From Photobacterium frigidiphilum (lineage in GTDB: Bacteria; Pseudomonadota; Gammaproteobacteria; Enterobacterales; Vibrionaceae): a stretch of 64,000 nt of DNA. The stretch covers positions 19,876 to 83,875 of the forward strand of contig NZ_PYMJ01000030.1 of NCBI RefSeq assembly GCF_003025615.1. The letters are read 5' to 3'. How positions within the stretch are numbered: position 1 is the first letter of the stretch; every line of letters starts with the position of its first letter. The notes below the pieces were generated by a model. It searched no databases and was not told where the DNA came from. It was given only the letters and a program-made list of their open reading frames with translations. Position numbers and translations under genes: made by a program. Below are positions 56,710 to 64,000 of the stretch, one piece after another.

Positions 56710-57328
56710 CTGACTGCTCCTGCTTATTCACTTTTCATCCGTAATTCCAACGGCCTTATCTACAAGACCTACGCGCCAAGTAAAAAATTTCGTTTTAATT
56801 AAAAAATTTATCTAAATAAGGGATTTAAGGCAGTTACCCTGAGCACTGCGTTATTGGTATTGCGGACATGATCTGAATATTTCAATGAGGCTGTACTTAG
56901 CGCACCATGTTTGATTGGTGCCATGACGCAGCCATATAGGCCACTCTATATATACTAATTTTTCGGCATAACTCACTGGTCGAAACGCTGTCGACTCAAA
57001 AACCCGCATTAACTTCCCTTTACACTGCCAAGCTAATTTCTCTCTTAACTCAATATATAAAGATATGATCTTATGCGATTAACCTTCAAATCATAACAAA
57101 TTTGAATTGATAGCATGATCAATATCATAGGCATTGATGTTAGCAGTAACTCACAGGCCTGTTTTGTATAATTTACAATACATTACGAGCTAGAATATTC
57201 GTCAGTGAGCGAACATATTATTCCAAGTATCGCGCTATGTCGGCCTTAAGTGGTTGTGCTATTACTGTGAAATATACAACCTTAGATCGTTAAATATAAT
57301 GTTAGTGTTATTAAGAGAGCTTATCGAT
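56710..57328. other. Intergenic region between DedA cluster and accessory zone
   Basis: About 620 bases. Contains the promoter side of the DedA cluster (AT-rich at 56780-56820), no clear Pho box, and the first copy of a dispersed repeat at 57076-57195. No gene is supported. Confidence 0.5.
57076..57195. repeat. Dispersed repeat copy A (about 120 bp)
   Basis: Diverged copy of the sequence at 62451-62573. Shared anchors include GCG-TTAAC near the left end, AATTGATA-CATGATCAA-ATCAT in the middle and CATTACGAGCTA-AAT at the right. Each copy lies upstream of an accessory plus-strand gene. Could be a promoter-bearing MITE or an IS end. Confidence 0.7.
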
Positions 57329-57985
57329 ATGTTTAGAAAAACCGTTGTTGGTTCATTTTTGTATGCGAAGTACTACAAAGAAGCATTATTTCTGGCAACT
57401 ATTTTACCTATAACTATTTCATTAGTTTTGGAGTTTGCCTTTAGTTACATTAACAGCCAGCCTCTTCATTATTTGAATAACGTTTTTCTCACCGTTTTGA
57501 ATGCAATTGTTGCTATAAATGTTCATAAAATCGTTCTGCATGGTGTAGATTCTGTACCTAAATGGGGAAGGTTTAAGTTTGGTAAAGTTGAGATCTGGTT
57601 TATTGGCCACTACATTTGCTTGACGGCTGCATTTATAGCGATAACGTTTATGACTCGTTTTTTAGGTTTAGCAGTAATTATAATTATAGTGGCTTTTGGT
57701 GTAGTAGCGTGTCGCCTATCTCTTGTGTTTCCAGCAATTGCTATAGGTAAAGGTGTTTCCTTTCCGTATGCATGGCACCTAAGTTCAGGGAAAACACTAT
57801 ATATGTTTAGTGTGGTTGCAATATTTCCTATTACTTTGAGTTTAGTCCTAGTGCCATTACAAACATTTGGAATACCACAAGTGGTGACTAGTATCCTGAG
57901 TTATTTGGTTACTATTATCACAGTAACGTCACTTTCGTTAGCGTACAAGTTGCTAACTGAAGGTGAATTAAGCCAAAGAAACTAA
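57329..57985 (+). CDS. Multi-pass membrane protein of unknown family
   Basis: A 218-residue protein with about six hydrophobic helices. The internal ATG after AAGAGAG is used; the frame extends 25 codons upstream without a ribosome site. Sequence FGKVEIWFIGHYICLT and GKGVSFPYAWHLSSGKTLYMF have no recognised family. It lies in an accessory zone. Confidence 0.6.
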   Translation: MFRKTVVGSFLYAKYYKEALFLATILPITISLVLEFAFSYINSQPLHYLNNVFLTVLNAIVAINVHKIVLHGVDSVPKWGRFKFGKVEIWFIGHYICLTAAFIAITFMTRFLGLAVIIIIVAFGVVACRLSLVFPAIAIGKGVSFPYAWHLSSGKTLYMFSVVAIFPITLSLVLVPLQTFGIPQVVTSILSYLVTIITVTSLSLAYKLLTEGELSQRN

Positions 57986-58057
57986 CAGGACGCTCAAACA
58001 GACTCATTACATTCGGTGAATTTGGTCTAACTATCTCTAGTTTAAAAGGAAATCATA

Positions 58058-58300
58058 ATGCAGAAGTACCAATATCGCTTGTATTGTTCTGAATGTGAAA
58101 AGGTTACTCCACACGATGAAATCGAGCCTGAACGTTTCGAGCCTAAAGATATAGGTTCATCAAATATCTATCTAAAAGCAATGAACATGGTGATTGGCCT
58201 GTTTACAGAAATGTTAAGTACTTCAGCGCAAACTAGCCATTATAAATGTTCAAAGTGTGGCAATGAATTTGAAGGTTACGAGGATACTTCTCCATTTTAA
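58058..58300 (+). CDS. Small zinc-ribbon-like protein
   Basis: An 80-residue protein with two CxxC pairs: YCSEC (about 9-12) and KCSKCGNEF (about 63-67), a layout for one zinc ion. AAAGGAAATC supports the ATG. Function unknown; it may be co-transcribed with the membrane protein upstream. Confidence 0.65.
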   Translation: MQKYQYRLYCSECEKVTPHDEIEPERFEPKDIGSSNIYLKAMNMVIGLFTEMLSTSAQTSHYKCSKCGNEFEGYEDTSPF

Positions 58301-58387
58301 GTAATTGGTTATTGTTTTTGAAATCAGGCTAAAATTTAAATTTAGTGGTAGTTGCACGAGGATGTGGCATCGAGCAACGAAGTTCAA

Positions 58388-58457
58388 GTTCAATGTTCAA
58401 TGTTCAATGTTCAATGTTCAATGTTCAATGTTCAATGTTCAATGTTCAATGTTCAAT
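58388..58457. repeat. Heptanucleotide tandem repeat x10
   Basis: Ten perfect copies of GTTCAAT preceded by a partial unit (58382-58387), just before a hairpin terminator. Probably variable in copy number. Confidence 0.97.
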
Positions 58458-58463
58458 GTTATG

Positions 58464-58497
58464 GCGCCACTTATGGTGGCGCTCAGCTACTTTTTGT
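58464..58497 (+). terminator. Hairpin terminator after the heptamer array
   Basis: Arms GCGCCAC/GTGGCGC with a 5-base loop; a T-run (TTTTT) follows after eight bases. Ends the plus-strand accessory transcript. Confidence 0.55.
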
Positions 58498-58669
58498 TCT
58501 CTTGTAGTTTGGATAGTTTGTGGGAGTAATATGCATTTTGTCCAAAAGAAACTAAGAACAGGAAATAGAACAATCCTGTTCTTGTTGTATTATCTGATTC
58601 TTCCCAATACCACATAACGAAAGAGAATAGGACGACATAAAAAGCGATCTTGACTAGCCAATTTATCAT
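58487..58669 (-). CDS. Small membrane protein, second gene of a two-gene unit
   Basis: A 60-residue protein with one or two hydrophobic helices (about 4-22 and 31-44) and a lysine-rich tail (KLSKLQENKK). Its start lies two bases after the stop of the 179-residue gene, so they are co-transcribed. No family known. Confidence 0.55.
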   Translation of the reverse strand: MINWLVKIAFYVVLFSFVMWYWEESDNTTRTGLFYFLFLVSFGQNAYYSHKLSKLQENKK

Positions 58670-58671
58670 TA

Positions 58672-59211
58672 TTAGTAATGCCTTGAAGTGTTAATAGTTG
58701 TACGATTATTCAGCTCTGTTTGTGCTTTTTTAAGTTCTTTTTTATTGATGTAAACACAACCCCAAATAACAAGCATTATCCAGTTCTGTTTACCCATACG
58801 TTTTTGAGACCAGATGTTCTTTATGAAATCTTTTCCACCTAATGCTGAAACTCCAACGCCTACATATCCGGCCACCGAATCGATAGATGAATGAAATTCA
58901 ATGTCGCTTTGTAACTCTTGAGTGTTAAGCGACCATACTCCCCACTGTGGATTAACGAATGTGGTATCCAAAGTTTTTGAAATTAAAGTACCCATTAAAG
59001 CTTTGTTCTGAACCGCGCGCATCATTGTCATAGCTTCAATTCTTTGTTGCCGATTTAAATGTCTATATAGAATCATTGCTGATAAGGCTTCGATTTCTTG
59101 TGTGCCAGCATTAGTCAGAAGATTGCGGGGTATTGATGTGACTTTGGCTAAGAACTGTAATTGTGATTTGGGTTTTCTTGGCAAAGTGTAAGGAACTGAA
59201 TTGCTATGCAT
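58672..59211 (-). CDS. Hypothetical protein paired with small membrane protein
   Basis: A 179-residue protein with helices rich in small residues (MILYRHLNRQQRIEAMTMM) and a glycine-rich segment (VAGYVGVGVSALGG) followed by a hydrophobic segment (NWIMLVIWGCVYIN). Tightly linked to the 60-residue membrane gene. The pairing could be a toxin/immunity or membrane-stress module; this is speculation. Confidence 0.5.
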   Translation of the reverse strand: MHSNSVPYTLPRKPKSQLQFLAKVTSIPRNLLTNAGTQEIEALSAMILYRHLNRQQRIEAMTMMRAVQNKALMGTLISKTLDTTFVNPQWGVWSLNTQELQSDIEFHSSIDSVAGYVGVGVSALGGKDFIKNIWSQKRMGKQNWIMLVIWGCVYINKKELKKAQTELNNRTTINTSRHY

Positions 59212-59220
59212 GTGTCTTTC

Positions 59221-59561
59221 TTCTAACTATCAGGGATTTCTGTGCATATTAACCATACTGATGTCGTTGCATAATTAGTGTTGGATAGAAATTCGAGTGA
59301 GGGATCAGACTGATGAGAAAATGAGAGCTCATTTGAAGTAATAGTGTGAAATTGTTCGAATAAATGTGGCGCCAACTATAAAAACATCAAGTTGACACGT
59401 TTTACTCCGCAGTTTTGGTCTGAAGTCCAGTGTACTTGGTGAGTTAGCCGTGGTGCAACTTATGTTAGACGTTATAAGCTTCTATCTTTGTCGGCTATTT
59501 CAAAGTATGTGCAATTAATTGCTTGTAGCCTATACGAAATTTCTATTTATATTATTTTCCT
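59221..59561. other. Intergenic region in accessory zone
   Basis: About 340 bases without a supported gene. A GTTAGAC at 59464-59470 resembles the integron core-site consensus GTTRRRY, but no matching 5' core or foldable attC body is convincing. Confidence 0.35.
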
Positions 59562-59819
59562 ATGAAAAAACATTCACGTAGTAAGTCCATAGTAATTATT
59601 TCAGCAATATTCTTGGTACTTGGGTTTGCATTGTTCAAACTTGACGTATTGGGCTTAGTTCCGATTTTTGTCATCATAATCTCATTCTTCATGCTAGTGG
59701 TTCATGGTTTGCTCCACTTGTCAGGCCGTAAGGATGGAGATGTATTTGAAGCGTACCAAGAAGCAGCAAAGACGAGAGGAATAGCACTAGAAGCTGGTTT
59801 GAGAAATAAAAATGACTAG
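59562..59819 (+). CDS. Small two-helix membrane protein
   Basis: An 85-residue protein with two hydrophobic helices (about 9-26 and 30-52) and a charged cytoplasmic tail. No clear ribosome site precedes the ATG. Followed by a terminator. Unknown family. Confidence 0.5.
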   Translation: MKKHSRSKSIVIISAIFLVLGFALFKLDVLGLVPIFVIIISFFMLVVHGLLHLSGRKDGDVFEAYQEAAKTRGIALEAGLRNKND

Positions 59820-59881
59820 CTAGAAATCTAAATACTTAGAGTACACTTATAGTAAATGCGGCAACAAAGCCACAAGAGAAC

Positions 59882-59910
59882 AATACCGTTCACGTTAAGT
59901 AAACGGTATT
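59882..59910. terminator. Bidirectional terminator
   Basis: Nine-base perfect arms AATACCGTT/AACGGTATT and an 11-base loop between convergent genes. Confidence 0.65.
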
Positions 59911-59944
59911 TGGCTTATCGCTGGCTTTCTCAGTTTAAATTGTC

Positions 59945-61975
59945 TTACCAGATAGAATCCGCTTTCCAGTTGTCACGACTTTGCCAAGCAAGGCCATAGC
60001 GAATCATTTCTAATCCCACATCGTCTTTCAGTGTTACACGTAACTGGTAGTTACCTGCTTCCAACCCTGAATTGATAAAGATATGTTCGACATTGTTCGC
60101 CGTGTCATCGCTTGTTGCTACAAGCTGTTCGCCTTGTGCGTCGATTCGGTAAAGCGCGAGTGACAAGTCGGCCATGTGGCTGGTGTACTCCACATTTTCA
60201 ACTGTCAATTTCCGGTTCCAGGTCAGTATGGTTGAAAACTCTGGGGTATTTTCTGCCAAGGTGAAGTGGTAACTCATTTCGCTGCCGTTACCACTGATTT
60301 CGGTGGTATCCCAACCGGTTTCTTTTTGGTTAGCGGCCTCCGCTTGCTGTTTACCGGCATCAAATATCTGGTAGCTGTTACCTTGGTCAAACTGGCCAGC
60401 GCCAAACACCCTGTCAAGCGGCTTACTCGGAATGTTATTCCAAACATAAGGAACCAAAGGGCTATCTTCGATTGATGGATCGGCCTGCTTGGTTAAGCCT
60501 TGTTTATGTGCGCCAGCCATAATGATGGCTTTTGCCGCTTCCGGATGATTGATATCGGCAAGGTGGGGGTTATGTACCGCAACAGAGAGCATTTTGCTGA
60601 CAAAAGACGCGACTGAAGGAACCGCCCAACTACTAGAATTAGTGCCATTATTTGTGGTAGTCACGACATCGGGTTTGAAGCGCTCCCCTGCTTCGCTATC
60701 GACTTCTGCAACGGTAGAGTAATTTTTTCCTGCGGTAGGTGTTCCTACCACAATGGCATTGTAGTAATTACCGCCAATAGTGGCGTTAGTATCGGTGTAG
60801 CTTCCTGGTTGGGCGCTAATGGCGAGAATATCGAGTGAATCAAAAATGAAATCACCTACCCGTACGCCGTGAACGTAAGATTTACGAGCAATGCTCGTTG
60901 GATTGGCGACGGCCATCGCCATTATATCTGGCGTATTGCTGTTAAATATATCGTTGGCAAATTGTTCCAGAGGCTGATTTTGATATTCGATATTACGGCT
61001 CCGGAATTGGTAAGAGGAGACTGCATATTTGTCAGCGTTAATTTGGCAGCCTTGAACAAAGCGGTATGAATTCCAATCATCCTCCTCAAGACAGCCATAG
61101 AGAATATTGGATACTGTGTTTGAATGATTGCTGCCATTTGCATCTAGGCCTCCAGATATTCCGGGATAATCTGGCAAGCCGCTGTCCATTTGCAGAATTT
61201 TTACACTTTGATCGCCAGTTACAACCGCACCTTCCAGCTGGTCATAGAGTTTCAATTGACCGTTATACGTCAGGGCGTAATCCAAGCCTATATACCAACT
61301 ATGGGATCCTTGTCTGGATTGTTCATACCAAGGGCGTTCGAACTCGTAGGTAGCAACACTGCTTATGTCAGTCACTGGCGGGGTTGGTTCACATGCTTCG
61401 GCTTCGAACAGCTCAATCTCACTGACGCCAATCGCTTTGCTGTTAGAGGGAAAGTAGAAACGGTAGTAGGTGTAATCAGCTATTTTTTCAGCGGTTATAG
61501 CAAAAGTAATTTTGTCTCTACTTGCTGTAAATTCGACACCTTGTTGCTCGTCTAGAGTGACCCAATCGGTGCCGTTAACACTGGCTTGGAACTGCCAGTG
61601 TTCAGGGGCCATATTCTGGTGGGCAGGTTTTACTGTATATCCAGAGATGCGCTTGGGCTGCGGGAAAGTTTGTGCCAACCATTCGTTTTCTTGGTTTTGG
61701 GGCCGCCAGTAGGTATTTTCTGCCCAATGCGGCGAGCTGCTAGCGATGTTATCAAACGCTTTCGCTGCCATATCAGGGAAGTATTCATATTTGTCTGTAT
61801 ACACCCAAGCGTTTGAACTGCTGGTTGCATAGATTTGCTGGCTAATATCTACCTTATTACCAGTGTCAGGGTTAGGGCTGCCCGCATTATCACAAGTCGT
61901 CGCGATGGCATGTGTTGATATCGCAAGCGAGATAGCGGCAGCAACTGCCGTAATAACAATCTTTTTATTATTCAT
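59945..61975 (-). CDS. Secreted subtilase-like protease with F5/8-type C domain
   Basis: A 676-residue secreted protein. Signal peptide about 1-25. Residues about 50-190 form an F5/8C (discoidin-like) carbohydrate-binding domain (AAKAFDN, YRFYF, VSEIELFE). Residues about 255-545 form a diverged subtilisin-like domain: Asp264 (MDSG), His284 (NHSNTVSNI, where HGTHVAG is usual) and Ser449 (SSSWAVPSVAS, where GTSMAAPHVAG is usual). A C-terminal beta-rich P-type segment follows. Likely extracellular peptidase; activity is not certain because the motifs deviate. Confidence 0.78.
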   Translation of the reverse strand: MNNKKIVITAVAAAISLAISTHAIATTCDNAGSPNPDTGNKVDISQQIYATSSSNAWVYTDKYEYFPDMAAKAFDNIASSSPHWAENTYWRPQNQENEWLAQTFPQPKRISGYTVKPAHQNMAPEHWQFQASVNGTDWVTLDEQQGVEFTASRDKITFAITAEKIADYTYYRFYFPSNSKAIGVSEIELFEAEACEPTPPVTDISSVATYEFERPWYEQSRQGSHSWYIGLDYALTYNGQLKLYDQLEGAVVTGDQSVKILQMDSGLPDYPGISGGLDANGSNHSNTVSNILYGCLEEDDWNSYRFVQGCQINADKYAVSSYQFRSRNIEYQNQPLEQFANDIFNSNTPDIMAMAVANPTSIARKSYVHGVRVGDFIFDSLDILAISAQPGSYTDTNATIGGNYYNAIVVGTPTAGKNYSTVAEVDSEAGERFKPDVVTTTNNGTNSSSWAVPSVASFVSKMLSVAVHNPHLADINHPEAAKAIIMAGAHKQGLTKQADPSIEDSPLVPYVWNNIPSKPLDRVFGAGQFDQGNSYQIFDAGKQQAEAANQKETGWDTTEISGNGSEMSYHFTLAENTPEFSTILTWNRKLTVENVEYTSHMADLSLALYRIDAQGEQLVATSDDTANNVEHIFINSGLEAGNYQLRVTLKDDVGLEMIRYGLAWQSRDNWKADSIW

Positions 61976-62301
61976 TATTTATAATCCCTTACTTTAAATG
62001 CCGAAATGGCATTGTCCCTTCACTTTGTAAGGTTAGTGGGTGTGGCACGTCAACCAAACAGATTCTTGATTTTTAGTTCTATTCTTTGATCTTTTGTCCA
62101 ACTATTCATGCAATCCCCCTCCCCTGCGTCGGCTTTGTTGAATTGTCTAGATACATCTGTTGGTCTAGTTGATTGAAAAATTAACGGGCTTTCATCTGTC
62201 GATTTTGTCGCAGAATTTAGTCTAATTACACGCACGTAAAAATCATCGACCACAGCCTACACCAGCGAGTCTGCCCCTTGCTCTCACATCTAATTTCCAT
62301 C
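61976..62301. other. Intergenic region with possible IS-end remnant
   Basis: Upstream of the protease. GGCTTTGTTGAATTG at 62131-62145 resembles the terminal repeat of IS903/IS5-like elements, but there is no matching element; a 67-residue minus-strand frame here is not homologous to anything recognised. Confidence 0.35.
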
Positions 62302-62424
62302 TTAAACATTGACATAATGCAGTGCTAACGCGTTGGAATGGCAGCTGTTAATAATCACTTTCTCTGGTATTCCATATTGACCGATGGCCTTTTAGAAAAA
62401 GGTTCTAGCCGCTTTTACTATTAA
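62302..62424 (-). pseudogene. IS6-like transposase relic with premature stop
   Basis: Minus-strand translation reads KAARTFF, a stop codon, then KAIGQYGIPEKVIINSCHSN and ALALHYVN. This is the region between the first and second catalytic acids of IS6-family transposases (KAAKRFF-KAI-G-PEKV-ID-S). The in-frame stop and truncation show it is dead. Confidence 0.65.
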
Positions 62425-62450
62425 CCAAACCGATAAATGCCTGGTTTCGA

Positions 62451-62573
62451 GCGGTTAACTGTCAAATTATAATGAATCAGAATTGATAACATGATCAACA
62501 TCATATGCGCCGATATTAGCAATAACTTTTGGATACATCTCGTATCATTTTCTAGACATTACGAGCTAAAATG
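62451..62573. repeat. Dispersed repeat copy B (about 120 bp)
   Basis: Partner of 57076-57195, immediately right of the IS6-like relic and upstream of the DUF2971 gene. The shared stretches have the same order and spacing as in copy A. It may represent an IS or MITE end. Confidence 0.7.
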
Positions 62574-62676
62574 CCCTATAACGTATGGTCTTTGGCTATA
62601 AGTATCATTTTTACCACTTAAAGTCAGATACTTAACATAGCGTACATGTTACGCATCGTAAATTGAGGTTGGTGAT

Positions 62677-63392
62677 TTGTTAGTTAAGTATTATGGTGAA
62701 ATTTCTTATAAAAAGACAAAAACGCTAGTTCCTCGCTACACTTTTTTAGAGGATGGTCTTTTTAGGTTTACTCAACCTATTTTTCTCAATGATAAAAATG
62801 AAACGAAATTTTACCCTTACTTCAATCAATTCTCTCCAGTTGATATTGCTTGGGCAAAGAAAAAATATTTACAAGGGCAATTTAACAATAAAGAGAAAGT
62901 TCCTTCTGTAGAAATGCTTGAAAACATGTATTTAAAGCCAACTGGAGTAAGGTTTGGTGAATCTTTTCCATTTATGGTTGAAGACCAAACTGGGTTTAAA
63001 ACAATCGATGATTATGATGAATACCAGTTTAAAACTATGGTTGGTAAGCTCAATCAAGTGATTGTAGAAGCTTTAAGTTGTAATATTGGTGTATTTTCTT
63101 TATCTAAGAATGTCACAAACAAATTAATGTGGACTCACTACGGTAGCGATGGCAGAGGTATTGCAGTTAGCTTCAAAGAAGATCACCCTTATTTTCTATT
63201 CAATCAAGCTAAGAATGTAAGTTACGCACCAGAAGATAGAGCGTCATATACATATTATAAAGGTGACATAAGACTGAATGGCGAGCCTGTTGATAGCCTT
63301 AACATAAAGCAAACTAGTCCAGAAGGTATTTTTAATGCGTTAATATCTAATGGTGTTAATGTTCATGATTTAGTTGAAAGGTTAATATGTAG
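62677..63392 (+). pseudogene. DUF2971 gene, truncated by an IS3-family insertion
   Basis: Frame of about 238 residues with the DUF2971 layout: YFRFTQPIFLNDKNET-like start (LFRFTQPIFLNDKNE), GVFSLSKNVTNKLMWTHYG, and GRGIAVSF. The start is TTG, preceded by GAGG. The host protein ends at the IS junction near 63393, after which the frame only reads IS sequence. DUF2971 proteins occur in many accessory regions and some are linked with phage defence, but a role is not established here. Confidence 0.75.
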
Positions 63393-63874
63393 TGGTCAAG
63401 GAAAACTGGCCTGTGCTTTAGAGCTTTCATTAAATAATCGCTCTGATTCATTTGGTGTTAAACCACCATTATATTGGTGCGGCCTAATCTTGCTGTAATA
63501 ACCAATAATATATTGAGTTATGTCTTTCTTAGCATCTGCAAAATGTTCATATCCTGTTGTTGGTACCCACTCGGTCTTTAAGCTTCGAAAGAAGCGTTCC
63601 ATAGGGCTATTATCCCAACAATTACCACGTCGGCTCATACTTTGTTCTATTTGATTGCGCCAAAGTAATTGCCGATATTTGATGCTTGTATAATGACTAC
63701 CTTGATCACTATGGAACAGGATATTTTTAGGGTGTTCACGTAGCTCAACAGCCATTGATAATGCTTTACCTGTCAATTGTGTATCAGGCGATAATGACAT
63801 TGCCCAACCTATAGGTTTTCTTGCGAACAAGTCCATGACTACCGCTAAATAAGCCCAACGCGTTCCTATCCAAA
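63393..63874 (-). mobile_element. IS3-family transposase OrfB, 3' exon (interrupted by group II intron)
   Basis: Minus-strand frame with IS3/IS150-type OrfB sequence: WAYLAVVMDLFARKPIGWAMS, HSDQGSHYTS with the second catalytic Asp, and NSPMERFFRSLKTE with the Glu. The IS end carries TGGTCAAGG...CTGGCC next to the DUF2971 gene. The 5' part of the transposase (first Asp, helix-turn-helix) is missing because an intron sits upstream; codon phase at the boundary (xTT-TGG) would restore I-W after splicing. Confidence 0.88.
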
Positions 63875-64000
63875 GTAGAGTAAGAGACAGAGCGTAGTCG
63901 AACTATTTCTCTGCCTCTCCTCACCGAACCGCACGTGCACCTTTCAGCGCATGCGGCTCTCCACTTAACCGTGGCCAACGGCCATCGCAACATCAGTGTA
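63875..64000 (-). mobile_element. Group II intron, 3' portion, inserted in IS3 transposase
   Basis: Runs off the right edge on the minus strand. It contains a domain V hairpin and a domain VI-like stem (GAGGAGAGGCAGAG...CTCTGTCTC), then the 3' end CTCTAC. The exon after it continues the transposase frame. Intron-encoded reverse transcriptase lies outside the window. Confidence 0.85.
63926..63959 (-). ncRNA. Group II intron domain V
   Basis: On the minus strand a 34-nt hairpin starts GAGCCGCATGCGCTGAAAG and ends GTGCACGTGCGGTTC, matching the length and AGC/GAAA layout of catalytic domain V. It supports the intron call strongly. Confidence 0.88.

Noticed and set aside
59464..59470. GTTAGAC as a possible integron attC core
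   Set aside because: No convincing partner core or foldable body, and no integrase or cassette array in the window.
62050..62253. 67-residue minus-strand frame beside the possible IS end
   Set aside because: No recognised homology or ribosome site; the surrounding sequence looks decayed.
63784..63993. 69-residue arginine-rich minus-strand frame at the right edge
   Set aside because: It runs through intron domains V and VI, which are structured RNA rather than coding sequence.

Overview
The window looks like chromosomal DNA of a marine gammaproteobacterium of the Vibrionaceae, most likely a Photobacterium. The signs are a VF530-family DNA-binding protein, a Fur-controlled siderophore transporter of the Vct/Fat/Ceu type, a two-domain OlsF ornithine-lipid synthase, a PACE-type efflux pump beside a LysR gene, many LysR regulators, and moderate to low GC with short SD-led genes. 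The species cannot be proved from sequence alone. No rRNA, tRNA or CRISPR array was seen.

1-12 kb is mostly housekeeping and metabolism. It holds the end of a membrane polyferredoxin; a HypT-like LysR divergent from isoaspartyl dipeptidase (iadA) and a DcuC-type carrier; a second-type HflX GTPase with an acidic insert; a DUF134 regulator with a hotdog thioesterase behind a perfect palindrome; an ABC exporter; and a beta-CASP metallo-beta-lactamase RNase. 11.9-13.8 kb is a small accessory patch (DUF2799 lipoprotein, DUF2975 membrane protein with an XRE regulator) bracketed by two decayed fragments of IS6-like transposases.

14-31 kb: PQQ-type sugar dehydrogenase, old yellow enzyme, MetY, a carboxyethylornithine-synthase-like dehydrogenase, a CRP-controlled nucleoside hydrolase, LysR/PACE pump, a GreA/B-like factor, LysR/GST plus a large PNPOx-FNR-ferredoxin fusion with a perfect 15-bp tandem repeat, and an IclR regulator with an arginase-family protein that has lost two metal ligands.

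31-46 kb: a MarR-DUF2955-HlyD efflux operon with a palindromic operator, paired LysR genes, ydhR, a Fur-controlled four-gene siderophore ABC transporter, a TIM-barrel isomerase with a TauE/SafE exporter, and an atoB-atoD-atoA operon for acetoacetate or short-chain fatty acid use.

46-57 kb is the most distinctive redox and lipid region. A 12-haem c-type cytochrome is divergent from a NapC/NirT tetrahaem quinol dehydrogenase, suggesting a quinol-to-periplasm respiratory branch with unknown acceptor. It is followed by a seven-gene minus-strand cluster (DedA, ATP-grasp, DinB, NRDE, YHS, DoxX, OlsF).

57-64 kb is an accessory zone of small unknown membrane proteins, short tandem repeats, a dispersed repeat of about 120 bp present twice, a diverged subtilase with an F5/8C domain, another IS6-like relic, and at the right edge a nested insertion: a DUF2971 gene cut by an IS3-family element whose transposase gene is itself cut by a group II intron (domain V and the 3' splice site are visible).
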